A stretch of 27,160 nucleotides of DNA from Candidatus Caenarcanales bacterium (GTDB taxonomy: Bacteria > Cyanobacteriota > Vampirovibrionia > Caenarcaniphilales > Caenarcanaceae). How positions within the stretch are numbered: the first letter of the stretch is position 1; each line of letters starts with the position of its first letter. The translations under genes and the position numbers were made by a program. The notes under the pieces were generated by a model, which saw nothing but the letters and a program-made list of their open reading frames with translations, ran no database searches and was not told the DNA's origin. The stretch lies in the NCBI GenBank assembly GCA_947489925.1, contig CANLFK010000007.1, positions 1 through 27,160 on the forward strand. The letters are read 5' to 3'. Of the stretch, positions 1-8,543 are shown one piece after another.

Positions 1-494
1 TTGATTTCAATGTTAATCCTTGATAACTAAGCTTAAATCAAGCTCAAGTTAAACTTAAATAAAGCGATTAATATTATTTGTTTAAGTTGTTTTTATTAAA
101 ATTATAATTAGAATCCTGAGTTTGCTCTTTAAATGAATAGTCCGACATTTAAATTAAAAAACGAGTTTAAGCTTTATTTGACTTCATTTTACACTTATTT
201 TTAACTTGTGAATTGTGGATTAATAGAGATTGTCTTAATAAAATGAACTCTTTCACCACCAATTAACTCAGCAGTCAAATTAATTTAATACAGAATATAA
301 ATTCTAGCTAATTCTTGATGATTATAGTTAAAGATAATTCTTTTTTTATTTAAAAAAAACTATAAAAGTTGAGATTATAATATTTTCTTATAAAAGTCAT
401 AAAGAATTTATATAACTTGATTTTACTCTTAAGCTAAGTAATTTCAAATTTTAGAATTTATTTATTAAATTTTTGTTTTCTAAACATAGTATTT
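1..494. other. Intergenic region without a recognised gene
   Basis: Very AT-rich stretch upstream of the first gene. I see no open frame of useful length, no RNA gene and no convincing promoter or terminator. It probably contains the promoter of the gene starting at 495, but no good -35/-10 pair stands out. Confidence 0.6.
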
Positions 495-1784
495 ATGATT
501 AAAATTTCAGCCAAATCCACAGACTTAAACACTAGAAAACCTGTTGTCGCAAGGTCTAGTGCCACCCTTTATAGACCAAAAACTGCAAAGCCATTATCAC
601 CGATTCTAAATTTAGCCATTCAAGAACAAACTGTTTCACCCCTCGTTTTACTCCCATTTGTAACCGTAAAACCACCCAAAGCACTTGATCCACAATCCCC
701 ACTAATAAGAGGAATATTAGGACCAAAAGGAAGAGAACATTTAAAAGCAGAATCAATTGGAACGAGAGGGGAGGGTGAAAATACTGTGTGGCTTGTGCCG
801 AATGATAATCCATATAGTAAGGAATTCAGTCTTTTAGCTATGGCATTGGAGGATTCTTATGGTGGGCAAATACCAATGTCTCCAGATCAAAATTCACCTG
901 AAGCCCTAACAGGAATGTTTTTAGCTTACTCGAAAGCGGTAAAATTATTTCCAGAAATGGAACTTGTAATGGGCTTTAATGATAGTTCACCATTGACTGG
1001 ACAACTATTCGAATTAGGAACTCGTTGCGGTTTAGAAAAAAGTCAGGACAATCCAGAAGGTGAAGCGAAGTCTAATCAAAGCATTTTATTAACTCATGCA
1101 CAAATATTTGGAAAACCCAAGATGAAAGGAGATAGTATAAGTTATAAAGAAAGTACAAATCCTCATGAAATAGCTTTGATTCATGGTTCTAAAGAGGAAA
1201 AAGAATGGGCTAAATCCGTAGCAGTATATTTGAAAGAATGTTTTAAAGAAAATGCTTCTCTGAATGGCATTAATAGTGGCAAAAAATTATTTGAAGTATT
1301 AGAAGAATTGCCTAAATTTGAAATTATAACTAGTGAAAAGGGACTTAAAATAATTTTTCAGCAAAATCAAGAAGAATTATTAACAAATCCTAAATTCACT
1401 GAGTTCTTTCAGTCAGTCTTAGCTTTGATTCATGGTTACAACGAAAAAGAAGCCATTGAGGAAAATGAGGCAAATTATTCCCTAGCTCCCAACTTTTTAA
1501 ATATACATAAATTATTAAATGCCCCAGAAAATATGGGAGATATTTTATCAACATTAAATAACCCATCACAAGACTTTATACCAGTAAAATGTATGGCAGT
1601 TTTTATACAAGAAGGAGAAAAGAAAGGAACAACTGAAATACATGTTAGGGAAAAGCGACCTAAAATTCCTGGAGGGGCTTATGAATTAGCTACTGGATAT
1701 TTATTAAACAGAGGAAAAGGAGTAATGCCTGAAGAACAAAAACAAGTATGGGAAAATAATATAGAAAGATATGCAAATGCTTAA
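495..1784 (+). CDS. Hypothetical protein, 429 aa, no recognised family
   Basis: I do not recognise this protein. It is a complete 429-residue frame from ATG to TAA. The first 70 residues are rich in Ser, Thr, Pro and Lys with no signal peptide, suggesting a disordered N-terminus. The remainder looks like a soluble alpha/beta protein. The short string ALIHG occurs twice (near residues 227 and 312), each followed by a charged Lys/Glu stretch, which may mark a degenerate internal duplication. There is no Shine-Dalgarno sequence before the ATG, as for most genes here. It is convergent with the TadE-like gene downstream and preceded by 494 nt of non-coding sequence, so it is probably transcribed alone. 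That it is a real gene rests on length and ordinary amino-acid composition. Confidence 0.75.
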   Translation: MIKISAKSTDLNTRKPVVARSSATLYRPKTAKPLSPILNLAIQEQTVSPLVLLPFVTVKPPKALDPQSPLIRGILGPKGREHLKAESIGTRGEGENTVWLVPNDNPYSKEFSLLAMALEDSYGGQIPMSPDQNSPEALTGMFLAYSKAVKLFPEMELVMGFNDSSPLTGQLFELGTRCGLEKSQDNPEGEAKSNQSILLTHAQIFGKPKMKGDSISYKESTNPHEIALIHGSKEEKEWAKSVAVYLKECFKENASLNGINSGKKLFEVLEELPKFEIITSEKGLKIIFQQNQEELLTNPKFTEFFQSVLALIHGYNEKEAIEENEANYSLAPNFLNIHKLLNAPENMGDILSTLNNPSQDFIPVKCMAVFIQEGEKKGTTEIHVREKRPKIPGGAYELATGYLLNRGKGVMPEEQKQVWENNIERYANA

Positions 1785-1845
1785 ATATAAATAATTAGTT
1801 GAGAAAGTCTTTTAAAGAGCAGTAAGCTGTCGAACTGACATTATT

Positions 1846-3000
1846 TTAATAAGCTTTAATTGTTCCATACTCTTCATCTAAAGTGCCAAAACCATTATTA
1901 GTTGCTTTCAAATCAGTTTCATCTGGTTTTCCTTGCCCACCCGCAGAGGCTGTAGGTGTAGATCCTTTTGGTTTATAAGAATCGTCCCATTCATCAGCAT
2001 GCCATTTTGTGCTGGTTTCACCACTTGAAATTGTATTGTGTTCGTTTTGAGCCTCTCTATAATTTATTTCAGCGGCTGTATATTGAGCTTCACTTCCACT
2101 TCCGGTACTAGCCTTTCCTGCACCAGCTTGCTTACCAATTGAGCCAAAGTTTTTAGCATCTAAATAAGCTCTATTATAGCCTCTCTTACCGCCAACTTGC
2201 GTTAATTTTTCACTAGCACAAGCTTGTATTCTGCATGGCAAAACTCGCTGATCGGTTTCACTTCCACAGCTTAAAATACCAAAGAAACCAGTTCCATCAT
2301 CAAAGCCTCGTCCAAAAATAGATTGTCTTCTTTTGCTTGCACAAACAGTACAACGGTCTATTCGACCAACAAAATCGCCTCGACAATCTTCGCCCTGCCT
2401 GCATCTTCCAGCCTGAAATCTTTCCATTCTCTGAATTAAATCTTTATTCTCTTGTCCGCCAGTATCTCTTAGTTGTTTTTTAATAGCATCATCACTACCA
2501 GGTTGTAGACAATAATCCCAGCGGTCTCCTCCGCCAGATGGACAAATAGCTCCTTCTCCATTTGCACCAGCCAAAGAAATATTATAAGTTCTTCCAACTG
2601 AATTTTCTAGCGTAAAATTAGCCCCAGCGTCTACGACTTGACCAGTTACATCGTATAAAGTCAATTCAAAGCGGCTATATTGATCTGGGTGAGCAGCTTC
2701 ATTCCTAACAGCGGCTACAACTTGAGGCAATCTTGAAATATTAATACCAGCTCCGACGCTTCCCATATTCAGATCCATGCTACCTTTTTCGGGTGCGGCT
2801 GTCATCGAACAAGCTCTTTTGGCGGCAATTTTTGTTAATCTGTCTACTTCTTGAGTTTGCCCAGTATAAACCATTAACTCGACTACTAGCGGAACTAGCA
2901 TCATAAAAATGACAATTAAAAATATTATTAAGCCAATAAAATCATTTAAAGCACCACTTTCATTTTTGTATAATCTAGAGAGGAGTTTTTTAATTTTCAT
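1846..3000 (-). CDS. TadE-like, Cys-rich pilus/secretion-associated protein
   Basis: A 384-residue protein with a short basic N-terminus, a NESGAL-type segment and then one strongly hydrophobic helix (about residues 20-45), followed by a long extracytoplasmic part. This is the layout of TadE/TadG-type minor pilins of Flp/Tad systems: a hydrophobic N-terminal anchor after a Glu-containing stretch, then an exported domain. The exported part is unusual. It has about ten cysteines (CPSG, YCLQ, RCRQ, DCRG, RCTVCAS, LSCGS, LPCRI, QACAS), suggesting disulfide bonds, and its last 100 residues are Gly/Ser/Thr/Asn-rich. No other tad genes lie beside it. The start is the ATG at 3000, without a Shine-Dalgarno. 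The TadE assignment rests on architecture and is moderate; a generic single-pass secreted protein is the alternative. Confidence 0.6.
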   Translation of the reverse strand: MKIKKLLSRLYKNESGALNDFIGLIIFLIVIFMMLVPLVVELMVYTGQTQEVDRLTKIAAKRACSMTAAPEKGSMDLNMGSVGAGINISRLPQVVAAVRNEAAHPDQYSRFELTLYDVTGQVVDAGANFTLENSVGRTYNISLAGANGEGAICPSGGGDRWDYCLQPGSDDAIKKQLRDTGGQENKDLIQRMERFQAGRCRQGEDCRGDFVGRIDRCTVCASKRRQSIFGRGFDDGTGFFGILSCGSETDQRVLPCRIQACASEKLTQVGGKRGYNRAYLDAKNFGSIGKQAGAGKASTGSGSEAQYTAAEINYREAQNEHNTISSGETSTKWHADEWDDSYKPKGSTPTASAGGQGKPDETDLKATNNGFGTLDEEYGTIKAY

Positions 3001-3093
3001 AATAATCAGAAAATGCCATATTTTATACTTTTTTTCACAAGGCTTACCCTTTTTTAAATATAAATTTGCTTAATTAAGTAATTTTTGTTAATT

Positions 3094-3099
3094 TATAAT
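3094..3099 (+). promoter_or_regulatory. Probable -10 box of the tRNA-Val promoter
   Basis: A perfect TATAAT lies 17 nt upstream of the first tRNA base, predicting a leader of about 10 nt. The -35 region is only AT-rich (TTGCTT at 3066-3071 is too far away at 22 nt), so the promoter is supported mainly by the -10 box and position. Confidence 0.45.
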
Positions 3100-3116
3100 A
3101 ATTCAATAAGAATTAA

Positions 3117-3191
3117 GGGCAGTTAGCTCAGTGGTAGAGCATCTCGTTTACACCGAGGCGGTCGGGGGTTCAAGTCCCTCACTGCCCACCA
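3117..3191 (+). tRNA. tRNA-Val (anticodon TAC)
   Basis: Complete cloverleaf. The acceptor stem GGGCAGT pairs with ACTGCCC. The D arm is GCTC...GAGC. The anticodon loop TTTACAC carries TAC in the central positions, reading GUA valine codons. The T arm is GGGGG-TTCAAGT-CCCTC. The discriminator is A and the CCA end is encoded (3189-3191). atpD follows on the same strand 86 nt later, so the two could share a transcript or be independent. Confidence 0.95.
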
Positions 3192-3277
3192 AATTTGAAT
3201 TATTTTGATGATTTTTTAGCTTTAATTTATCGATTATTGATATTATTATTTCAATCTTTTGCAAATAAAATATTTTA

Positions 3278-4708
3278 ATGTCTATTAATACTTCCGAAAA
3301 AACCCGCCTAAATGGCACAGTTATTAAAGTACTTGGTCCTGTTTTAGATATAGTTTTTGAAGATGGCTTACCGCCTATTTATAGTGCCATAACTGTTGAA
3401 GATAAAAATAGCAATGGGCAAGAGTTTAAGCTTGTACTCGAAGTGCAACAATTGATTGGCAATAATATTGCAAGAGCTATCTCAATGGGAGCTACAGAGG
3501 GCTTGAGCCGTGGAATGAAAGCTTATACTGATTGCGAGCCAATTAAAGTACCAGTTGGCAATAAAACACTTGGTCGGATTTTTAATGTTTTAGGGCAACC
3601 AGTTGATAATGGTGCTGATTTACCTGAAGATACAGAAAAATGGTCTATTCATCGCAAAGCTCCAGCTTTAATTGCCCAGAATAATGAAGTAGAAATTTTT
3701 GAAACTGGCATAAAAGTAATTGACCTTTTAGAACCTTATATTAAAGGTGGAAAAGTTGGTTTATTTGGTGGAGCGGGTGTAGGTAAAACCGTTATTATCT
3801 TGGAATTAATTCATAATGTTGCTAAAGCTCACGGCGGTATTTCCGTTTTTGCAGGAGTAGGAGAAAGAACTCGTGAAGGAAATGATCTTTACCATGAAAT
3901 GAAAGATTCAGGAGTTTTGCAAAATGTTAGCTTGGTTTATGGGCAAATGAATGAACCTCCTGGTGCTAGAATGAGAGTTGGTTTGTCTGCTTTAACTATG
4001 GCTGAATATTTTCGGGATAGCCAACATTTAGATGTATTGCTTTTTGTTGATAATATATTTCGTTTTAGTCAAGCTGGTTCTGAAGTTTCTACTCTTTTGG
4101 GACGAATGCCAAGTGCTGTTGGTTATCAGCCAACTTTAGCCAGTGAAATGGGCGAATTACAAGAAAGAATTACTTCAACGAAAGATGGTTCAATCACTTC
4201 AATTCAAGCAGTTTATGTGCCAGCTGATGATTTAACTGATCCAGCTCCAGCTACCGTATTTGCTCATTTAGATGCAACCACTGTTTTAAGCCGTCGTATT
4301 GCTGAGCTTGGTATTTATCCAGCGGTTGATCCTTTGGCTTCGACTTCTAATGCTTTAAAACCTAGTATTGTCGGTGAAGAACATTATAATACTGCTCGTG
4401 AAGTCCAGTCTATTTTGCAAAGATACAAAGATTTACAAGATATTATTGCGGTTTTAGGAATGGATGAATTATCTGATGATGATAAAGCCGTAGTGAATAG
4501 AGCTAGAAGAATACAGCGTTTTTTAAGTCAGCCTTTTCATGTAGCTGAAGTTTTTACTGGCTCTAAAGGTAAATTTGTTAAGATGGAAGACACTGTCAGA
4601 AGTTTTAAAGAAATTATTGAAGGAAAATGGGATCACTTACCAGAACAAGCTTTTTATATGGTTGGTTCAATAGAAGAAGTTATAGAGAAAGCAAAACAAT
4701 TAGCTTAA
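3278..4708 (+). CDS. atpD: F1F0 ATP synthase subunit beta
   Basis: The 476-residue catalytic beta subunit of the F1 sector, which makes ATP from ADP and phosphate at the membrane-bound F1F0 complex. The sequence shows the N-terminal beta-barrel (LNGTVIKVLGPVLDI), the Walker A loop GGAGVGKT, the catalytic-Glu motif GERTREGND, the Walker B strand LLFVDNIFRF followed by SQAGSEVS, the PSAVGYQPTLASEMG segment and the C-terminal DELSDDD loop region. All catalytic motifs are intact and the length is normal. The gene stands alone: no epsilon (atpC) or other ATP synthase gene is in the window, and the next gene is convergent. Cyanobacteria also keep beta apart from the main cluster (where the gene is named atpB), but normally with epsilon directly downstream. 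The start has no Shine-Dalgarno. Confidence 0.97.
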   Translation: MSINTSEKTRLNGTVIKVLGPVLDIVFEDGLPPIYSAITVEDKNSNGQEFKLVLEVQQLIGNNIARAISMGATEGLSRGMKAYTDCEPIKVPVGNKTLGRIFNVLGQPVDNGADLPEDTEKWSIHRKAPALIAQNNEVEIFETGIKVIDLLEPYIKGGKVGLFGGAGVGKTVIILELIHNVAKAHGGISVFAGVGERTREGNDLYHEMKDSGVLQNVSLVYGQMNEPPGARMRVGLSALTMAEYFRDSQHLDVLLFVDNIFRFSQAGSEVSTLLGRMPSAVGYQPTLASEMGELQERITSTKDGSITSIQAVYVPADDLTDPAPATVFAHLDATTVLSRRIAELGIYPAVDPLASTSNALKPSIVGEEHYNTAREVQSILQRYKDLQDIIAVLGMDELSDDDKAVVNRARRIQRFLSQPFHVAEVFTGSKGKFVKMEDTVRSFKEIIEGKWDHLPEQAFYMVGSIEEVIEKAKQLA

Positions 4709-4848
4709 TGAGAGTTGGATGAAAAGAAAATCTGAAGAAGACACACTAAATAAAATCTCCTCTCTCTTTTGAATTAAAAATAAAAACTATCTAACTTTTT
4801 AAACTTCTTTTCTGAAGCACTTTTTGCGTTTTAGTTTAATAAGTTTAA

Positions 4849-6219
4849 TTAATTGTCTGGAAAAGGTGATGGATTATATTCTGGTTGATTTGGAGTTTTG
4901 GTCGTTTTTTGTTCTTCGTAAGGACTATTTTCATACATTTGAGGTCTTTTTGGAGCAGTTTGTTCTGGTTTAGCTTCAGCTGGCTCAGTGGAAGAAGCTT
5001 GTTCTTTTTGGATTATGGGTGTTTTGATATTTTCTGCCTTAGGTTCTTTAACTTCAATATGTTGTTTCCCAGCTTCTTGAGGCTCTTTATCATCTTTTTC
5101 TATTATTTCTTGGCTTTTTGGTTTTGCCTTTATTTCAGCTAATTTAGTTTTATTTTCGGCTATAATTTCTTTTTCGCTTTCCTCAGCTATTTTCACTGAG
5201 CTCAACTGAAAACCTTGGACTTCTTCATTTACTTCTTTTTGGGATAAACCTTTTTCTCTTAGTTTTTGTTTTAATAGCTTTAAAGCTTCTCTGAAATCGA
5301 CTTCTGATTCAACTAAGCCAAAAGAATAAGCTTTATCTGAGCAATCAAGCGATTTTTTTAAATCTTCAATACTTATTTCTTTTTTATCTAAATACAATTT
5401 TCCAAGCATTTCATAAGTTTGTCCAATCGGAAATATATCCTTTGAGATTTCTAAAATATTAATTGCATTATCAATTTGTTTTGATTGAATCAACTGAAAA
5501 GCCTGCATATTATAAGCTTTCGCCAATTCTCTCTTGCGATGATTAACTGATGAATTGGATTCTTTAACTTTTTCGGCTAATTTTAAGGCTCTTGATAAAA
5601 AATAATTAGCTCTTGATAAATTTTTATGCAATAAAGAGTTTCGACCTTCAACAGTGTAAAGATACAATAATTCGGTTAAACAATCTTTACAAGAATTAAG
5701 CGGTATTTTTTCAAGAATTGGAATGGCTTGATATTCTTTTTTTGAAAGCCTTAAATATATTGCTAATTCACGAGCAACTTTTCCTAAATAAGGATTTCGT
5801 GAATCAATTGATTGAACTTCTTCAATTAAATTTTTTGCTTCAACTCCCCGCCCCAAAGACAAATAAGCACGAGCAAGCCTAAGTTTTAAATTATTATCAT
5901 TTGGGTTAAATGCCAATCCTTGCTGAATTAAAGACTCTGCTTTGGCTGACTGCTGATTGCGAAGGGCTGTATCTATTGAACCATATGTAAAAAAATCATA
6001 AATCCAAGTAAAACTAAAATACAAAAATAAAATAATCACCAAACAAAAAATCTTTTCGCCAATTGAAAAATTATTTACAATAAAGTCTTTAAGTAAAGAA
6101 CTAGAAAAATCAACTTCTTTTTTCCAATTGTTTTTTGTTTTGAAAATAATACTTAATCTTTCAGAAATTAACTTAAATAATAAATTTACTTTAGGAAAAA
6201 GACCTGTTTGTACTTGCAT
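4849..6219 (-). CDS. Membrane-anchored TPR-repeat protein with charged Pro/Glu-rich tail
   Basis: A 456-residue protein. After a short cytoplasmic N-terminus there is one hydrophobic helix (about residues 57-77), then tetratricopeptide-like helical repeats (about 85-300; for example the stretch with AEKLIQQG-like and ARAYLSLGR-like helices). The C-terminal ~110 residues are low complexity, rich in Lys, Glu, Pro and Gln, probably disordered. TPR proteins are scaffolds, so the partner is unknown. I chose the ATG at 6219. An alternative TTG at 6258 would overlap the upstream TerD gene by 29 nt, while the ATG lies 10 nt after that gene's stop. It is the last gene of the rpsL-rpsG-terD-terD run and may be co-transcribed with it. 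Confidence 0.75.
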   Translation of the reverse strand: MQVQTGLFPKVNLLFKLISERLSIIFKTKNNWKKEVDFSSSLLKDFIVNNFSIGEKIFCLVIILFLYFSFTWIYDFFTYGSIDTALRNQQSAKAESLIQQGLAFNPNDNNLKLRLARAYLSLGRGVEAKNLIEEVQSIDSRNPYLGKVARELAIYLRLSKKEYQAIPILEKIPLNSCKDCLTELLYLYTVEGRNSLLHKNLSRANYFLSRALKLAEKVKESNSSVNHRKRELAKAYNMQAFQLIQSKQIDNAINILEISKDIFPIGQTYEMLGKLYLDKKEISIEDLKKSLDCSDKAYSFGLVESEVDFREALKLLKQKLREKGLSQKEVNEEVQGFQLSSVKIAEESEKEIIAENKTKLAEIKAKPKSQEIIEKDDKEPQEAGKQHIEVKEPKAENIKTPIIQKEQASSTEPAEAKPEQTAPKRPQMYENSPYEEQKTTKTPNQPEYNPSPFPDN

Positions 6220-6229
6220 AATGACAAAA

Positions 6230-6844
6230 TTACAAATATGACCGTTGAATTGTGGCAACCGTCTCTTCTAAGTTTTTGTCTTTAGTTGGCTCTCCAATTG
6301 TCTCAATTTTCCATTCGCCTTTATGTTTATATAATTTAGCCATTGCCATTGAAACAAAACCTTTAAATTTTGGGTCAGCTGAAACATTAAACTTTGCAAA
6401 AACTGAATCAACTTGACTGGCTGTACCTTCATAAAGACGAATATGTGCATATGGAATATCAGCAAAATCTTGTCCACGAAAGCTATTTAAAATAAAAACA
6501 ACTTTATCTACTTTGGAATTTAATTTAGCTAAATCAACCATAATAATTTCATTGTCAAGCCCATCATCTCCGTCCAAATCACCTTTCCGATCATCGCCAC
6601 TATGCTTAATTGCCTTATCAGAAGAAATTAATTGTCTAAAAGAAACTATTTCAAGAACTTGATTGTTTTCATCAAATAAAGCCGCACTGGCATCTAAATC
6701 AACTGCTTCTTTTTTTTCATTACCAAATAAACCTTTTTTGATAATTGCTCCCCAATTTAAACCAACACAAAAAGAAGTTAATTTATTACCATTTTCTTTT
6801 TGTAAGTTGAGCTTATCGCCTTTGGTTAAATTTAATCCTGACAT
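6230..6844 (-). CDS. TerD-family calcium-binding stress protein (second copy)
   Basis: A 204-residue TerD-domain protein. TerD domains bind calcium and occur in tellurite-resistance and general stress loci; the biochemical role is unsettled. Visible family motifs are VDLDASAALFD (about residues 48-58) and the acidic calcium-binding segment HSGDDRKGDLDGDDGLDNE (about 81-99), followed by the IRLYEG and AMAKLYKHKGEWKIE strands. It lies 5 nt downstream of another TerD gene and clearly arose from the same family, but is quite diverged from it. Start is ATG without a Shine-Dalgarno. The two are probably translated from one mRNA. Confidence 0.9.
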   Translation of the reverse strand: MSGLNLTKGDKLNLQKENGNKLTSFCVGLNWGAIIKKGLFGNEKKEAVDLDASAALFDENNQVLEIVSFRQLISSDKAIKHSGDDRKGDLDGDDGLDNEIIMVDLAKLNSKVDKVVFILNSFRGQDFADIPYAHIRLYEGTASQVDSVFAKFNVSADPKFKGFVSMAMAKLYKHKGEWKIETIGEPTKDKNLEETVATIQRSYL

Positions 6845-6849
6845 TTATT

Positions 6850-7455
6850 TTATTTTTTATACTTATTGACAATATCTTCCAAACCATTTGGTGCTGTACC
6901 AAGAATATCACCCAAAGCAGTAAATCTCCATTGTCCATCTTTCAAATAAACACGAGCCATCTCAACCGAAGTTCCACGAGAAGCATCTTCCGTTAAGTCA
7001 AATTGATAAAGAGCCTCATTGGTTTCAGCATTATACAGTTTAACCATTGCATTTTTTACTCTTCCAAAGGTAATTGGCGAACTTTGACCAACTCCATAAA
7101 TAGTAATTGCCGCCAGCATTATTTTGACATCAGCTGGTATTTTAGTTAAATCAATTGTAATTGTTTCATCGTCTCCGTCAGCCGCTCCTGTCTTTTCATC
7201 CCCAGAATGCTCTAAAGCTCCATTATATAAAACTGGCTTACCTTGAGGATTTTTTGGCGAATTATAAAATAAAATACTGTCTTCAGCCAACATTTTTTCA
7301 TTTTCACCTAAAACCACCAATGAAGCATCTAAGTCAGCTGTTACACCTTCTTTAACATCCCAGCTTAAACCAATCTTTATTTTTTTTAATTCAGAATGGT
7401 CTTTGGATAAATTAATTCTTTCACCAGCTGATACTTTTTGTAATTGTAGAGCCAC
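6850..7455 (-). CDS. TerD-family calcium-binding stress protein (first copy)
   Basis: A 201-residue TerD-domain protein with canonical motifs: GLSWDV (about 29-34), ADLDASLVVL (40-49) and the calcium-site segment HSGDEKTGAADGDDETI (83-99). It is closer to textbook TerD/TerE than its neighbour. The start codon is GTG at 7455, preceded by AAGAGGT about 10 nt upstream, one of the few visible Shine-Dalgarno sites among the housekeeping-type genes here. It lies 50 nt after rpsG on the same strand, where fusA normally follows rpsG, so it may be expressed with the ribosomal protein operon. Confidence 0.92.
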   Translation of the reverse strand: MALQLQKVSAGERINLSKDHSELKKIKIGLSWDVKEGVTADLDASLVVLGENEKMLAEDSILFYNSPKNPQGKPVLYNGALEHSGDEKTGAADGDDETITIDLTKIPADVKIMLAAITIYGVGQSSPITFGRVKNAMVKLYNAETNEALYQFDLTEDASRGTSVEMARVYLKDGQWRFTALGDILGTAPNGLEDIVNKYKK

Positions 7456-7505
7456 GATTTTAAATACCTCTTAATTTTACAATCAGGGATTTTAGACTAT
7501 AGAAT

Positions 7506-7979
7506 TTAAACTCTATAATGTGCAAAAGCTCTATTAGCCTCAGCCATTTTATGGGTTTCTTCTCTTTTGCGAACAGCATCGCCTCTTTTTTCAAAAGCTT
7601 CAATTAATTCTCTGCAGAGCTTATCTTCCATAGAAGCACCACCTTTATTTCTGGCAACTTGAGCAATCCATCTCATAGCCAAAGTCCAGCCTGCATCATC
7701 TTGTACTTCAATTGGAACTTGATAAGTAGAACCGCCAACACGACGAGCTTTTACTTTTACCAAAGGCTTTACATTTTCTAAGGCTTTAAGGAATATTTCA
7801 AGACCCGGTTGTTTCAAGGTAGATTCAGCCTTATCTAAAGCACCATATACTAATTTTTCAGCAGTGCTTAATTTTCCACTCCACATTAATATACGAATGA
7901 ATTTGGATAAAATTGGATTATGAAATTTAGACTCTAAAACAGATGGTCTTCTTTTTCTTTTGAAAGCTTTTCTTGACAT
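7506..7979 (-). CDS. rpsG: 30S ribosomal protein S7
   Basis: The 157-residue S7, which binds the 16S rRNA 3' major domain and nucleates assembly of the small-subunit head. Recognised by the RRVGGSTYQVPIEV core and the C-terminal HKMAEANRAFAHYRV. The segment after the core reads DDAGWTLAMRWI where most bacteria have an Arg-rich SRR..LA.RWL, so that RNA-facing stretch is somewhat diverged. It starts 3 nt after the rpsL stop, in the conserved str-operon order, but fusA and tuf do not follow; TerD genes do. No Shine-Dalgarno precedes the ATG, so translational coupling to rpsL is likely. Confidence 0.97.
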   Translation of the reverse strand: MSRKAFKRKRRPSVLESKFHNPILSKFIRILMWSGKLSTAEKLVYGALDKAESTLKQPGLEIFLKALENVKPLVKVKARRVGGSTYQVPIEVQDDAGWTLAMRWIAQVARNKGGASMEDKLCRELIEAFEKRGDAVRKREETHKMAEANRAFAHYRV

Positions 7980-7982
7980 TTT

Positions 7983-8393
7983 TTATTTACCTTTTTTCTT
8001 TGCGTCTGTTGGGGCGGCACCTGGTTTTGGCCTTTTTGCTCCATATTTTGAGCGACTTTGTTTACGGTCTTTAACACCAGAAGTATCAAGACTTCCACGA
8101 ATTATATGATAACGAACACCGGGTAAGTCTTTAACACGACCACCTCTGACTAATACAACTGAGTGTTCTTGTAAATTATGTCCTTCACCCGGAATATAAG
8201 CAGTTATTTCAATTCCATTGGTTAATTTGACCCTAGCAACTTTACGCAATGCTGAATTGGGTTTTTTAGGAGTAGTTGTATAAACACGGGTGCAGACACC
8301 AGCTCTGGAAGGATTTCCTGTTAAAGCGGGAGATTTGCTCTTCTTGCTTTTGGCTTCTCTTCTTTGCTTAACTAATTGGTTTAAAGTAGGCAT
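7983..8393 (-). CDS. rpsL: 30S ribosomal protein S12
   Basis: The 136-residue S12, part of the decoding centre. Signature segments are KKSKSPAL, GVCTRVYTTTPKKPNSALRKVARV, IPGEGHNLQEHSVVL and GRVKDLPGVRYH. The two lysines classically mutated in streptomycin resistance (in PKKPNS and GRVKDLPG) are both wild type. The C-terminal tail is Lys/Pro/Ala-rich. First gene of the run to rpsG, driven by a good promoter just upstream (8442-8470). Confidence 0.98.
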   Translation of the reverse strand: MPTLNQLVKQRREAKSKKSKSPALTGNPSRAGVCTRVYTTTPKKPNSALRKVARVKLTNGIEITAYIPGEGHNLQEHSVVLVRGGRVKDLPGVRYHIIRGSLDTSGVKDRKQSRSKYGAKRPKPGAAPTDAKKKGK

Positions 8394-8441
8394 TAAATGA
8401 TTTTTCTAAATTGATGACAAAGTAATTTCAATATCTTATAT

Positions 8442-8470
8442 ATATTAGACTATTCATTTTCTTTAATCAA
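8442..8470 (-). promoter_or_regulatory. Sigma70-type promoter for rpsL-rpsG
   Basis: On the minus strand, TTGATT (8465-8470) and TAATAT (8442-8447) are separated by exactly 17 nt, giving a transcription start near 8435 and a 5' leader of about 40 nt before the rpsL ATG. This is one of the two clearest promoters in the window. Confidence 0.6.
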
Positions 8471-8543
8471 ATATTTTTTTATTTTTAGGTGAATTTATTT
8501 ATTTAAATTTAGAATTATCAATAAAATTAGCTTTACAATTATT

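Noticed and set aside
123..1821. An 11-nt inverted match (TGCTCTTTAAA at 123-133 and its complement at 1811-1821) flanking the first gene
   Set aside because: Too short for AT-rich sequence and not extended on either side; likely chance.
3205..3233. TTGATG-17 nt-TATCGA as an atpD promoter
   Set aside because: The -10 matches the consensus in only three positions; not better than chance here.
4709..4848. Terminator between the convergent atpD and TPR genes
   Set aside because: Only AT-rich sequence with no stable stem; I could not support one.
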